From NCBI GenBank assembly GCA_015075175.1, contig JABTUV010000006.1, positions 186,001 to 250,000 on the forward strand: a DNA stretch of 64,000 bases, in the 5' to 3' direction. Under the pieces are notes generated by a model that saw only the letters and a list, made by a program, of their open reading frames with translations, was not told the DNA's origin and ran no database searches. Made by a program: the position numbers and the translations under genes. Every line of letters begins with the position of its first letter. Positions within the stretch are counted from its first letter, which is position 1. Below are positions 1 to 10,247 of this stretch, in pieces. Source of the DNA: a bacterium. GTDB lineage: Bacteria > Hinthialibacterota > Hinthialibacteria > H5-UNCL2.

Positions 1-3000
1 GGGAAGGCGTCGCCGTTGAGATTGACCAGCACGGGGGACGAGACGATCAAGTTCTGCGTCTGCAGCGGGAATCCGAACAGCGTCACGCCGGTGGAATTGT
101 GCGCGTGCACGAACGAATCCTCGCCGCCGAAGATCACGTCCATCCCGCCGCCCAGGTCGAGATCGGCCAGCGCCGCGCTGCTGCGAATCGGCTCGGTAGC
201 CGTAATGGGCCATCCCGCCAACACTCCCGACACGGGATTAACCGCCCAGAGGTAGCCGGCGGTGTCGCCGATGACCAGGTCCAGCGAACCGTCCCCGTCC
301 AGGTCGGCGACGGCAGGCGAAGCGACCAGCTCGCCGCTGGCGGGCAGCGTCGAGACGGCGGCCTCAGCGACGTTGCGCCAATGCGCCTCCTCGGAAGGCC
401 GGAACGCCGCCTGGCGCAAATCAAATGCGCGCGCCTTCTCCTCCATCGGATTCCAGATGTACAGCCTGCGGTCGGAGGAGCCGATCACGATCTCCATCCC
501 GCCCCCGCCGTCCAGATCGACCAGCGCGGGTGAGCTGTGCACGGGACCGCCGGTCGTCAACGAGGCTTTCACGCCGCCGTCGGGGCGATAGACGAGGACC
601 CGCCCGTCGACCGCGCCGATGACGAGCTCGCGCGCGCCGTCGCCGTCCAAATCCGCCACCGCCGCGGACGAAGTGAAACCGCCCGAGGCCGACTGCGGCC
701 AGCCCGCCAGCGGCGGATACAGGTCCAGCGTGGGCGTGGAGTTCGGCGTGAAGCTGGGCGTGGGCGTGGCCGTCAAGGTCGCCGTGGGCGTCGGAGTCGC
801 CGTCGGCGTGGGCGTGGATCGTTCGTACCAATGCAGCGCCCACATGAGCACGTCCAGATAGTTCTCCTTCCCATCCCCGTTGAAGTCCAGGTTGGCGTTC
901 TCGCCCAGGTTGTCCCCCGAAGAACGTCAAGAGCGCCAGGAGGTCCAACTCGTCCACGCGATCAGTCGGCACGAGATTGGGCGAGTTGTTGACGAACAGC
1001 GGCGTGTTGGTGGGCGGCGGCGTGGCTGTCTCGGTCGGCGTCGCGGTCGCCGGGCGTGTCCGTCGGGGGTCGCCGTAGCCGTGTCGGTGGGCGTGCCGGT
1101 CGCCGTGTCGGTCGGCGTGGCCGTGGCGGTATTGGTCGGCGTGGGCGTGGCCGTCGCGGTCGCCGTGGGCGTTGGTGTGAAACTGGCGGTGAAGCTCGGC
1201 GTAAAGCTGGCCGTATACGTGGCCGTCGCGGTCGCCGTGGGCGTACCCGTGTCCGTCGCGGTCGGCGTACCCGTGGGCGTCGCCGTGAAAGTCGGAGTTG
1301 ACGTGTAGGTGGGTCGGAGTGCCGGTAAACGTGGGCGTGTTTGTCGCCGTATCCGTCGGCGTCGGCGTAGGCGTTCGGTGAACGTCGCCGTGGGCGCCGG
1401 TAAAGGTGGGTCGCCGTCGCCGTGGGGTGGGAAGGCGTGTAGGTCGGCGCGTGTGGGCGTATCCGTCGCCGTATCCGTCGGCGTCGGCGTCGGGGTAGCG
1501 GTCGCCGTGTCCGTGGGGGGTTGGGTCGCCGTCGCGGTCGGCGTCCCCGTCCGGGTGAAGGTGGGCGTCGCCGTATGTGTCGGCGTGCCCGTGTTGGTCG
1601 GCGTGAACGTGGCCGTGGGCGTATCCGTCGGCGTCGGCGTGGCCGTGTCGGTAGGCGTGGGTGTGGGCGTCTTGGTAAACGGAATCGGCGTGGGCGTCGG
1701 CGTGAGCGTAAACGTGAACGTGCTCGTATTCGTCGGCGTTCCCGTGGGCGTCGCCGTGGGAGTCACCCCCAATACGCGCACCTCCAGCATCTCCGTCACG
1801 GACTCGATTCCGTCGCCGGCCGCCACCACGGGAAAGAAGGTCGCATCGGGTAGAAAGGCCGGCGGCAGGTAGCGAAACTCGCCCGTGGGATCAACGCTCA
1901 TGCTCCCGGGCGCCCCATCGTCGAAGACCAGCGAAAAGACGATGGGGTCGCCGTCCTCGTCGCGGGCGGAAAGCGGATAGACCAGCTCCGTCACGCCGTC
2001 GGAGGGAACCGACAGGGGCGGAACCGGATCAAGTACCGGCGGGCGGTTCTCGAACAGGGGATGGACGCGCCCGTAGGCGATGGCGCCGGTGCGGCGCATG
2101 ACTCCGCTGGGCCACAGGACCGTCGCATCTTTGATCAAGCGGTCGAAGAAACCGAAGTCCAGAAGTCCGTGATGCTGGCTGTGGTGGCCCATGATGGGGG
2201 CGTATTCCCGGACTTGCACCATGCCGGCGCCGTCGTCCGCCACCACGCGCGCGCCGTAACCGTCGCGGTTGGAGATGGAACCGATCAGTTTGAACTGGGC
2301 GAAGAGGTTCTTGTTGGGCGAGTTTTCAAAATAGAGGGCGCCCTGCGAGAGGTTGTCCACGACCGCCAGGTCGGGCCGGCCGTCGCCGTTGCCGTCGCCC
2401 CAGGCGGCGGCGCTGGGCGTCGCCGCCCCCACGCGATTGGCGGGATAGAGCAGCCCCGCCGCTTCGGAAAGCTCGGTAAACATGAGCGGCGCGCCCACCG
2501 GCGCCTGCACGTACAGCCTTCCCCCGGGCCGCCCCGCCACACCCGTGACGTACAGGTCCAACCGTCCGTCGTGGTTGAAGTCCATCCACGACGCCGTCAT
2601 CCCCGGCTCGACCGGAAAGAGCAGACTGGTCACGTTTTCAAAGACGAGCGCTCCCGTTTCGTTCAGCTTGTTCTTGAGCAGAAGTCCCGGCTGCGTGGTC
2701 TCGACGCCGGTCAGATACAGGTCCACGTCGCCGTCGTTGTCGGCGTCGCCCCAGGCGCCGCCGGTGAAGTCAAACGGATAGGAACCGAGTCCGCTGGTAC
2801 TCGTAGCATTGACAAAGCGCGCCTGGGAGATGTCCCAGACAAAGAGCAGCGGCCCGCCTGCCTGGCAAATGAGCAGGTCCACGGCGTCGTCGTTGTTGAC
2901 ATCCACCGAGGCGGCCGAGAAGCCGGCGGCGAAAAGAGCCAGGTCGGGCGACGAGAAGGCGGTCGTGGTCGCGTCGTCAAAGCCGCCCGCGCCGTTATTG

Positions 3001-6000
3001 CGGAACATTCTGTGATTGCCCGACTGTCCCAGTACAAGAACATCCAACCATCCGTCGCGGTCGAAATCGAGCCAGAGAGCGGCGGCGGAATCGCCGGCGA
3101 AAGCCAGGCTGGTGGGAAGGAACTGCTTGCCGGTGTTGTTCCAGATGAAACCGCCCTGGCGCGTGCAGAGGTACAGATCGGGATCGCCGTCGTTGTCATA
3201 GTCGCCGAAGTAACCGCCGAGGCTGTCGCTGGCGCCGGTGATGCCCCAGGCGGAGGCGGCCTCGACAAAGGCGGCGTTGGCGGCGCCCGGCTCGCCGATG
3301 GAGATGCTTGCCTGGGGCAGGGACAAGACGATGCGCGACCCGTCAACCGCCGCGCCCAACTGCCGCAGGAAGAGCAGATTCTCGCCGTCGCGGGCGACGA
3401 AGCGGTCGTCGGCGCCGTCGCCGTTCACGTCTACCCAGGCCGCGCCGTGGGCGGGCGCGGCCGGCCCGCCCGTCTCCAGGCCACGCGAGGCCGAAAGCAC
3501 GCGGAACGTGGGCAGGTAGGTGAACGCGGCCGGCATACCGCCGCGCAGGCCGGTGGCATCCTCGACTTTCACGTCGACCACACCGGCCGCATGGGGCGGA
3601 GTGAGCGCCCGCAGGCTGGAGGGCCCGAGGAACTGGACCAGGGGCGAGGGCGCGTCGCCGAACGCAACCTGCATCGGATCGGAAAACAGCTTGCCGGAAA
3701 TCTCGACCCACTCGCCGCCGGTCGTCTGGCCGAAGTTGGGCGTGACGGCCAGGACGACGGGTGAGCCTTCGACGCCGAACCATCCCGCCGGCCCCCCGTC
3801 GTCGGCGGCGGTGGCGGCGACCGACTGGCCCAGCTTGCGGAAGTCCAGCCCCGCCGGATTGACGTACAGCGGATCCGTGGGCGAGATCACCAGGTCCCCG
3901 ACGCCCAGCGAGAGGCCCGATCCCGAGAGCGCCGGACCGTTCACGCCGAACACGTTGTGGTGAGAGGCGTAGTCGAGGATGCCGCCGCCCGGCTGATTCT
4001 GGACTCCGACGGTCGTGGAAAACTCGTCGCCGGCCAGGATGCTGTTGGTGAGCGTGACGCGCAGGATCGCCGGGCTGTTGACGCGAAGCGAGAGTTGCGC
4101 GCCGGAATTGGCGTAAAGGTCCACGTGATCAAGGGAGAGTCCGGCGCTGCCGGAGGACTCCATGGCGACGCCCGGGACGGCGTTGCCGAAGAAGAGACAG
4201 CGGGAGACGTCCAGGACGCCGCCGAGAAGCGAGAGGCCCGCGCCGCCGGCCGTGCCCGAGCCGTTGGAAAGAAAATAGTTGCGTTGCACCACGCCGTCGC
4301 ATTGCGCCAGTTCGACGCCCGAGCGGCGCAGGCGCACAAAGGTCGTGTCCTCCACGAACACATGGGCCTGGTCCGCCCACACGCCCCACTCGGTCGTATC
4401 CAGGCCCTCAAAGAGACTGCGCACCACCGTCAGCGAGAAGCCGTCCAGGTAGCGGATGCCGTAGCTCTTCTGCCGGATGAACCGACAGTTGCGCACCTCC
4501 AGGGTGCAGGGCGAACTGTCGAAGATGATGCCGACATCCTGGTCGGCGAGATTACTGGTAAAGGTGCAGGAAGTGACGAGCGAGCCGCGAATCGTGCCGG
4601 AGCGGATGCCGGCGATCTGGTTGTCGGCGAAGAGCGAATCCACGACCTGCAGGCGGCCGTTGCCCTGCGTCACGTAGATGCCGAACTCGTTGCCGGACAG
4701 GTCGAGTCGTTCGGCGTTGAGAATGCTCTGGAGGGTGGAGAAACCGCGGGCGCGGCCGCTGCAGCGCACGGCGTTGGCCAGGATGACGCCGCCGCCTTCC
4801 TCCACCAGTCCGTGGCTGCCGGCGCTGGGGGGAAAGACCACGCGAAAGAGGTCCAGCGTGACGCCCGGTGAGGCCACCATCTTGATCGCCTGCCCCTGCC
4901 CGCCCTGGCTGAGCGTACTGTCGCGGATGGCGATGGGTCCGCTCGCGCCCGAAATGAGCACGCCGGTGTTGTCACTCCCCAAAGCCGAGAATCCCTCAGT
5001 AATCAGATTGTCGGCGGCGACCTGACCGCAATTTACGAGCAGTCCCGTCTGCGGAACCAGCGCGCCCGAGACCGAGAGCGTGAGGGCGGAGAGGCGGGCG
5101 CCGGTCGCGCTGGGCAGGAGCGCCAGGGCAGGCCATGCGCTGCCGTTGCTCAACGTCAGGTTGGCCAGCGACGTGCGCGTCGCCGACGCAACCACCGTAG
5201 CGGGCGTGAGCGCCGAATCCAGCCGGTCCAGCCGACCCGGCCGCTGCCCCCACAGGTGCAGATAGGGGACGGACAGGTCGATCGGCGACAGAAGGTTGGC
5301 CGCTGTGCCGGTAAAGAAGATGATGTCGCCCAGTTGCGCGGCCGCCAACGCCTCCGACAGCGAGTACTCGCGCAGAGCGCCGGTATCCAGCAAGTCGCCG
5401 ATCACGTCGTGGCCGAGCGCGGCGGGCGGCTCGCCGGTCGGGTCGCCGTCGCTATTGGGGTCCACATCCAGCGCGATCACGCCCTCCAGCTTGAAAGCCG
5501 GCGCTCCCACCGCCACGACCGCCCCCGGCGGCAGCGGCGGCAGTACCTGGTTCGTGGGCGAGCCGTCGCGCAAGAGTACCACCGCCAGGCCCAGCCGCAC
5601 CCGCGCCGGGGTGGTGGCATCGCCCACCCCGTAAAGGCTGGCCCAGGGAACGGTGAACTCGACGCCCCAGGGGCCGGGGGTGCGCGAGACGGAGTCGCTG
5701 GCGCGCGCGTTCGGGTCGAACTCCACCGTGGACGGCCGCACCACCGGAAGATTGGGATCGGCGATGCGGATCAACTCCGCGTTCTCTTTCAAACCGTGAG
5801 TCAGGTCCGCGCCCTGGTGGGAGCCGATGACGAAGTCAGGCTCGAAGTCGGGAATGAAGGCGACTTTCTCGTCAGGAGCGATCTCGGTGGACGAGATGAC
5901 GAGGCCGGCGCGCGAGATGGCGCCGCGCAGGCCGGTAGAAAAATCGCCGAACTCCAGGCGCGTACGCGCCGGCACGCGCGCCGTCTCGGGGCGATAGCGC

Positions 6001-6275
6001 GAGTCGATGTAGATGAGCAGGGTGTCGTGCGCCACGTTGAAAAGCCCCTGCACGAAGATGCGCAGGTCCGCTCCGTCCCATTCAGCGTAGACCGCGTCCA
6101 CGCGGCTGGTGGTCGGGAGGTTGCTGGGGGTAAACTGGGAGACCAGGAGGTCCTCGGGACCGTAGCTGGCCAGGTTGGGCGCGGCGGAGACCTGTGCGAG
6201 AACGAGACCGGCGAGGCAGACCGTCCCCAGGATACTGCCCGACCGCGACCAACGTCGTACGCGTGCGCCGTTCAT
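1..6275 (-). CDS. Giant secreted beta-helix / FG-GAP (VCBS) repeat protein with Pro-Thr linkers and dockerin-like module (3' end outside window)
   Basis: Starts at ATG 6275 with a signal peptide (RRWSR, then a hydrophobic stretch ending near VSA, about residue 32). Order of parts: an N-terminal beta-sandwich-like region (to about 300), a right-handed parallel beta-helix (about 340-775), an IPT/TIG-like Ig fold (about 840-910), seven or more FG-GAP calcium loops such as DVNGDGADD and DYDNDGDPD (about 930-1315), an ASPIC/UnbV-like domain (about 1320-1410), a cadherin-like domain, a long TPTPT-type linker (about 1500-1760), a dockerin-like pair of helices ([20 protein letters not shown] and [20 protein letters not shown]), a second short PT linker and further FG-GAP repeats running off the left edge. 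The last parts lie in other frames: indels occur in the PT tract (about 1300-1450) and in a G run near 920. Probably a cell-surface or exported adhesion or binding protein; ligand unknown. Confidence 0.8.
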
Positions 6276-6429
6276 GGGAGGCCCCCAGTAAGCGTATTTC
6301 AAACGGCCGATGGCCTCGGGATCGCGGGCGCAATATAGCACAGCCCGCGCGCCGGGATGTACCCCTTTTTCCCGGACGGTACAAGGGGATATACTGACGG
6401 GATTACCGGATGGACAGGATAGGAAAGAT

Positions 6430-6646
6430 GAAACCGACAAGGCTGCGCCGCAGCAATCAACAACCTGAACCGACGCGCCTGAGCAGCTGCATGGACTGAA
6501 CCGACAGGCCTGAGCAGCTGCGAAAACCACAAACCGAAGGCCCTGAGCGAAGCGCGAAGCGCGAAGTCGAAGGGCCGGCTTACAGGCTGAGGCCCAGCTT
6601 TCTGCGGCCATCCGCTCCCCCCTTAACAAGGGGGGCTGGGGGGGGA
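6430..6646. repeat. Composite of dispersed repeats in the 6276-6821 gene-free stretch
   Basis: Three families lie side by side. First, 6430-6525 holds three tandem degenerate units of the type ACCGACAGGCCTGAGCAGC, seen again inverted at 63175-63240. Second, 6536-6578 is a palindrome with arms GGCCCT and AGGGCC around GCGAAGCGC, related to 57217-57260 and 54933-54957. Third, 6616-6646 is a C-run/G-run palindrome (CCCCCCTTAACAAGGGGGG), related to 48573-48676, 56980-57010 and 57297-57327. No gene is visible between the start of the giant protein (6275) and the phosphatase (6822); promoters for both must lie here, but none is convincing. Confidence 0.75.
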
Positions 6647-6659
6647 TAGAGGCGGAAGA

Positions 6660-6732
6660 GGGACAGGCACCGATTTTCCGTGGAGATCCTCACCTCACCC
6701 GGAACCATGGTACGGACAATCGGCAGCTGTCC
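6660..6732. repeat. REPIN-like inverted pair, family 2
   Basis: The left arm GGGACAGGCACCGATTTT is followed about 40 nt later by a degenerate inverted arm (CAATCGGCAGCTGTCCC). Same family as 12728-12803, 50559-50632 and 57355-57427, all with 37-40 nt between arms. Confidence 0.6.
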
Positions 6733-6821
6733 CACATCCAGGATGGGGGAAAGCTGTTGCTTTTGCCCGCAGGCGCAAATATATTCGACGACGATCCTTG
6801 CGAGGAGCTGCCAGCAGCCTG

Positions 6822-8147
6822 ATGGCCGACATGTACCCGGATGGACCCCCGCCGTCTGCGGACGAAGTCGCCCGCCTCTCGCGTCGGCTCGCCCGCCTCA
6901 CCTGCGTGCTCAACGTGGGAACCGTCATCAACTCAACCTTGGACCTGGACCATCTCCTGGAAGTGGCCATGTTCACCGCCCGCGACGTGATGAACGCGGA
7001 GGCCTCCAGCCTCATGCTCACCGAGGAGGGCACGGGCGACCTGGTGTTTGAAACCGCCGTGGGCGCGGTGGGACGGCAGGTGAAGGAGAAGTACCGCGTG
7101 CGCAAGGGCGTGGGCATTGCCGGCTGGGTGGCCGAGAACGAGCAGCCGCTCCTGATCGAGGACGCCTACCAGGACCCGCGCTTCAATCCCGACTTCGATC
7201 GCGAGACCGGTTTTCGCACCCGTTCGGTGCTGTGTATCCCGCTGCGCTTCAAGGAGAAGCTGATCGGCGTGGCGGCGGTTTTCAACAAGCTGGACGGCGA
7301 CGCGGCGGGCGTCTTCGACGAAGAGGACCTGGAGATCTTCGAGCATCTCTGCGACCAGCTGGCGGTCGCCATCGAGAACGCCCGGCTGCACGCCACCCTC
7401 TTGAACAAGCAGCGGCTGGAACACGACCTGGACCTGGCCATGACCATCCAGAAGTCGTTTCTGCCGCAGGAGTGCCCGCTCGTTCCCGGCTTGCGCGTGG
7501 CCGCCCGCAATGAACCCGCCCTCAACATCGGCGGCGACATCTACGACTTTCATTACAGCCCCGACCACCTGGCGGTGGTGATCGGCGACGTTTCCGGCAA
7601 GGGCATCTCCGCCGCGCTCTACATGGCGCGCCTGATCTCCGACCTGCGCCACATCGCCTCCACCTGCGACGAACCGGGCGAGATTCTCGCCCGCACCAAC
7701 AACCTGCTGGTGCAGCGTTCCACCGCGGGCATGTTCGTCACCCTGCTTTACGTTTTGTTCGACCTGGGGGATCGGAGTTTCAGATTCGCCAACGCGGGCC
7801 ATCATCCGCTCTTGTGCCGGCGCGCCGACGGGCGGCTGGAGTCCCTCAATACCTCCGGTGGGACGCCCCTGGGCATCCTGTCCAACATGGCCTTCCCCGA
7901 GTCGGCGGGGCGGCTGGAGGACGGGGACATGATGCTGCTCTTCACCGATGGCGTGGTCGAGGCCCCGGATGCCGACGATGTGCAATTCGGCTACGAGAAA
8001 CTGCATCGCATCCTGACCCGGGCGAGCGGCTCGCCCGAGATCCTCTTGGAGCGGGTGGTGGACGCGGTCCATGCGCACGCGGGGTCGGAAAAGATGCTGG
8101 ACGACATCACCGCGGTCGCCGTGGCGGCCACCCCCGTCGAGTCATGA
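6822..8147 (+). CDS. GAF-domain PP2C/SpoIIE-type serine phosphatase
   Basis: 441 residues. An N-terminal GAF sensor domain (about 35-190) is followed by a short helical linker and a PP2C-like SpoIIE domain (about 230-438). The metal-binding aspartates are present in GGDIYDF, GDVSGKG, FTDGVVEA and DDITAVAV. Such RsbU-like enzymes dephosphorylate STAS-domain anti-anti-sigma factors in partner-switching pathways, with the GAF domain sensing a ligand or signal. The chosen start ATG 6822 lies about 15 nt after GAGGAG; an upstream in-frame TTG (6798) is less likely. The stop overlaps the start of the next gene (ATGA), so the two are co-translated. No STAS protein is encoded in the window. Confidence 0.88.
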   Translation: MADMYPDGPPPSADEVARLSRRLARLTCVLNVGTVINSTLDLDHLLEVAMFTARDVMNAEASSLMLTEEGTGDLVFETAVGAVGRQVKEKYRVRKGVGIAGWVAENEQPLLIEDAYQDPRFNPDFDRETGFRTRSVLCIPLRFKEKLIGVAAVFNKLDGDAAGVFDEEDLEIFEHLCDQLAVAIENARLHATLLNKQRLEHDLDLAMTIQKSFLPQECPLVPGLRVAARNEPALNIGGDIYDFHYSPDHLAVVIGDVSGKGISAALYMARLISDLRHIASTCDEPGEILARTNNLLVQRSTAGMFVTLLYVLFDLGDRSFRFANAGHHPLLCRRADGRLESLNTSGGTPLGILSNMAFPESAGRLEDGDMMLLFTDGVVEAPDADDVQFGYEKLHRILTRASGSPEILLERVVDAVHAHAGSEKMLDDITAVAVAATPVES

Positions 8148-8611
8148 CTCTCCCCGAGCCGGTCTGCCGCGAACTGACCCTGGAAATCCCCAGCGATCCA
8201 GCCTACCTGAAAGTCGTGCGCGGGGTCTGCCTGTGCCTGGCGGAGGCGGCGGGCTTTCCCGAGGACAAGGGCCGGTTGGTAGCCCTGGGGCTGGAGGAGG
8301 CGTGTACCAACGTCATGCGCCACGCCTATGAGAACCGCCCCGACCACCCCATTCGCCTCCAGTTCCGGCAGGATGCCGGGCAGTTCGTCATCGAGCTGAC
8401 CGACTGGGGCCGGAAGGCCCGGCCTGAAGAGCTTAAATCTAGAGATTTAAACGAGATACGTCCTGGCGGGTTGGGCCTCCATTTCATCAGCGAAGTTTTC
8501 GACCGTTTCGAGTATGATGCCAGCGATGAAACCTGCAACCGCCTCCGGTTGGTCAAGGCTCGGCCTGGTTGCGACAGGTCGGGGACCGGCAGCGGTCCTT
8601 CCCGCGCTTGA
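8144..8611 (+). CDS. RsbW-like anti-sigma factor kinase (HATPase_c_2)
   Basis: 155 residues of the GHKL ATPase fold. The N-box is LEEACTNVMRHAY (about 57-69) and the glycine-rich lid is RPGGLGLHFI (about 107-116). In this family the protein binds a sigma factor or another partner and phosphorylates a STAS protein. It overlaps the phosphatase by four bases (ATGA), the usual pairing of opposing kinase and phosphatase. Whether its partner is the ECF sigma factor 147 bp downstream or a distant protein cannot be told from sequence. Confidence 0.85.
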   Translation: MTLPEPVCRELTLEIPSDPAYLKVVRGVCLCLAEAAGFPEDKGRLVALGLEEACTNVMRHAYENRPDHPIRLQFRQDAGQFVIELTDWGRKARPEELKSRDLNEIRPGGLGLHFISEVFDRFEYDASDETCNRLRLVKARPGCDRSGTGSGPSRA

Positions 8612-8757
8612 AAACGCCGCGCGCCTCGCCTTCCCGTTACCTTGCTCCGCCGCCGCTCCGTTGCTATTAGTGCAGACGGAGGGCCCCATGGAAGAGCGGC
8701 GGCATACGAGATGCCGTTGGCGGACAGAGAGCGTCTATCCCGCGTCGGAGGCCGCCG

Positions 8758-9354
8758 GTGTCCGGACGACACGGTAACCTCACCGATGAGGAGTTGATGA
8801 CGCTCTGCCGGGAGGGCGACGGCCGGGCCTTGGAAGTGCTTTTTGGCCGTTTCCAGCAGCCCATCTACAACTTTTGCCTGCGCTTTCTGCGCGATCCCGG
8901 CCGCGCCGAGGACGTGCTGCAGGAGACCTTCCTGCGGCTTTACTCGAACCGCGGCAATTGGGAGCCGGAGGCCCGCTTCGCCTCCTGGGCCTTCCGTATC
9001 GCGCGCAACCTGTGCGTGGACGAGGTGCGGCGCTATTGGAACCGCCAGGTCTTCCCCGAGTCGCAACTGGCGCTCGAGGGCGAGGTCGCAGACTTCCTGG
9101 ACAACCAGGTAGGCCCCGCGGTCGATCCGCGCGACAGCCTGGACCAGGAGAAGATCGGCCGGATTATCGAGGAGGCGGTGGGACGACTCTCCGAGGAGCA
9201 GCGCGAGGTTGTGATCCTCTCCAAGTATCACGGCCTCTCGTATCCCGAGATCGCGGAGATTCTCTCGGTTTCGCCCGAGTCGGTGAAGCAGCGGGCCTAC
9301 CGGGCGCATCTGCGGCTGCGGGAGATTCTGGAGCCGGTCCTGCTGCGAAAGTAA
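8758..9354 (+). CDS. ECF-family RNA polymerase sigma factor
   Basis: 198 residues starting at GTG 8758. Sigma region 2 (about 20-90) includes the typical DVLQETFLRLY and the conserved FASWAFRIARNLCVDEVRR; region 4 (about 140-193) is a helix-turn-helix with LSYPEIAEILSVSPESVKQR. The linker between them is fairly long and acidic. The gene immediately downstream encodes a membrane protein of the anti-sigma type, the standard arrangement for ECF pairs. Known ECF factors steer RNA polymerase to stress or envelope regulons; the target promoters here are unknown. Confidence 0.92.
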   Translation: MSGRHGNLTDEELMTLCREGDGRALEVLFGRFQQPIYNFCLRFLRDPGRAEDVLQETFLRLYSNRGNWEPEARFASWAFRIARNLCVDEVRRYWNRQVFPESQLALEGEVADFLDNQVGPAVDPRDSLDQEKIGRIIEEAVGRLSEEQREVVILSKYHGLSYPEIAEILSVSPESVKQRAYRAHLRLREILEPVLLRK

Positions 9355-9410
9355 TATGGAGTGCGGGTGCTTGCTCCCGCGCTACAATAGAACAAAAGGC
9401 GTGGTGGAAG

Positions 9411-10247
9411 ATGGGCAACGATTTCAGGATTATTTTTGACGCGGACGACGGGGAGCGGATTCCCACGCCGGAGACGCTGTCGGAGTATGCGCGCGGGCAG
9501 TTGGACGCCGAGCGCGCGCGCCAGGTGAAGCGCCACCTGGAAAAGGACTGGCGCGCCCGGCAACTGGCCGAACAGTTGGAGGAGACGTGGTTCCTTTTGG
9601 ACGCCTGGAGCGACCGGCCGGCGCCCGCCGACGCGGCCGCGCGCTTCTCCGAGTCGCTGGCCAAACTGGTCGAGCGGGACCGGTTCCTGTCTTCGCCGCT
9701 GGTCTCGGCGCCGCGCCGCCGGTTCGGTCTGGGTTCGTTCTTCATGCCGCTGTCGTGGGCGGCGGCACTGGTACTGGTGTGCCTGTCCACGTATTACGCC
9801 TTCCTGTCGCTGAGCGAGCCGGGGGCGGTGCGGCGAAGCGTGCCGGCGGCCACGGCCCGCGCCGCCCGGCCCACCCCGACCTTGCAGGTCGCCCAGGCCG
9901 GCCACTCCGCGCCCACACCCGTCACCGTGAAGGCGCCCGTCCCCAGGCCGGTGCTGCCGCCGGGACTGGAGCGCAATTATCCCCATACCGCCGCCCGCCT
10001 GGCCGCCCTGCCCAGGGACGCCTCGGGGCTTCTGGGCGCCAACAGCCCCCGCCTGCCTTCCCTCTTGGTCGCGGAGGAGGCTGGTGTTATGTTCGAGCCG
10101 ATCAATGCCGTTCTGGATATGGATTCCCATGACATCAGGCAGGCGATGGCGACTATGGCCGCACAGATGGACCCGTTCGTGGCGCGGGTGGCGCCGGACT
10201 CGGTCCGGCCCGCGGACGGCGCCGAACCACGCAGCGTTTCCCAGTAA
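9411..10247 (+). CDS. Probable membrane anti-sigma factor
   Basis: 278 residues. The cytosolic N-terminal part (1-100) resembles anti-sigma domains (TPETLSEYARGQLDAERA, then RQVKRHLEKDW) but lacks the zinc-binding HxxxCxxC of the classical ZAS type. One transmembrane helix follows (about 105-130, SWAAALVLVCLSTYYAF), then a Pro/Ala-rich periplasmic part. ATG 9411 has GGTGGAAG just upstream. Calling it an anti-sigma factor rests mainly on architecture and its position 56 nt after the ECF gene. Possible operon partner downstream: an HtrA-like protein. Confidence 0.65.
   Translation: MGNDFRIIFDADDGERIPTPETLSEYARGQLDAERARQVKRHLEKDWRARQLAEQLEETWFLLDAWSDRPAPADAAARFSESLAKLVERDRFLSSPLVSAPRRRFGLGSFFMPLSWAAALVLVCLSTYYAFLSLSEPGAVRRSVPAATARAARPTPTLQVAQAGHSAPTPVTVKAPVPRPVLPPGLERNYPHTAARLAALPRDASGLLGANSPRLPSLLVAEEAGVMFEPINAVLDMDSHDIRQAMATMAAQMDPFVARVAPDSVRPADGAEPRSVSQ

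Noticed and set aside
1056..1872. Plus-strand frames of Gly/Arg/Val repeats
   Set aside because: They lie opposite the Pro-Thr linker of the giant protein and are produced by its repeat structure.
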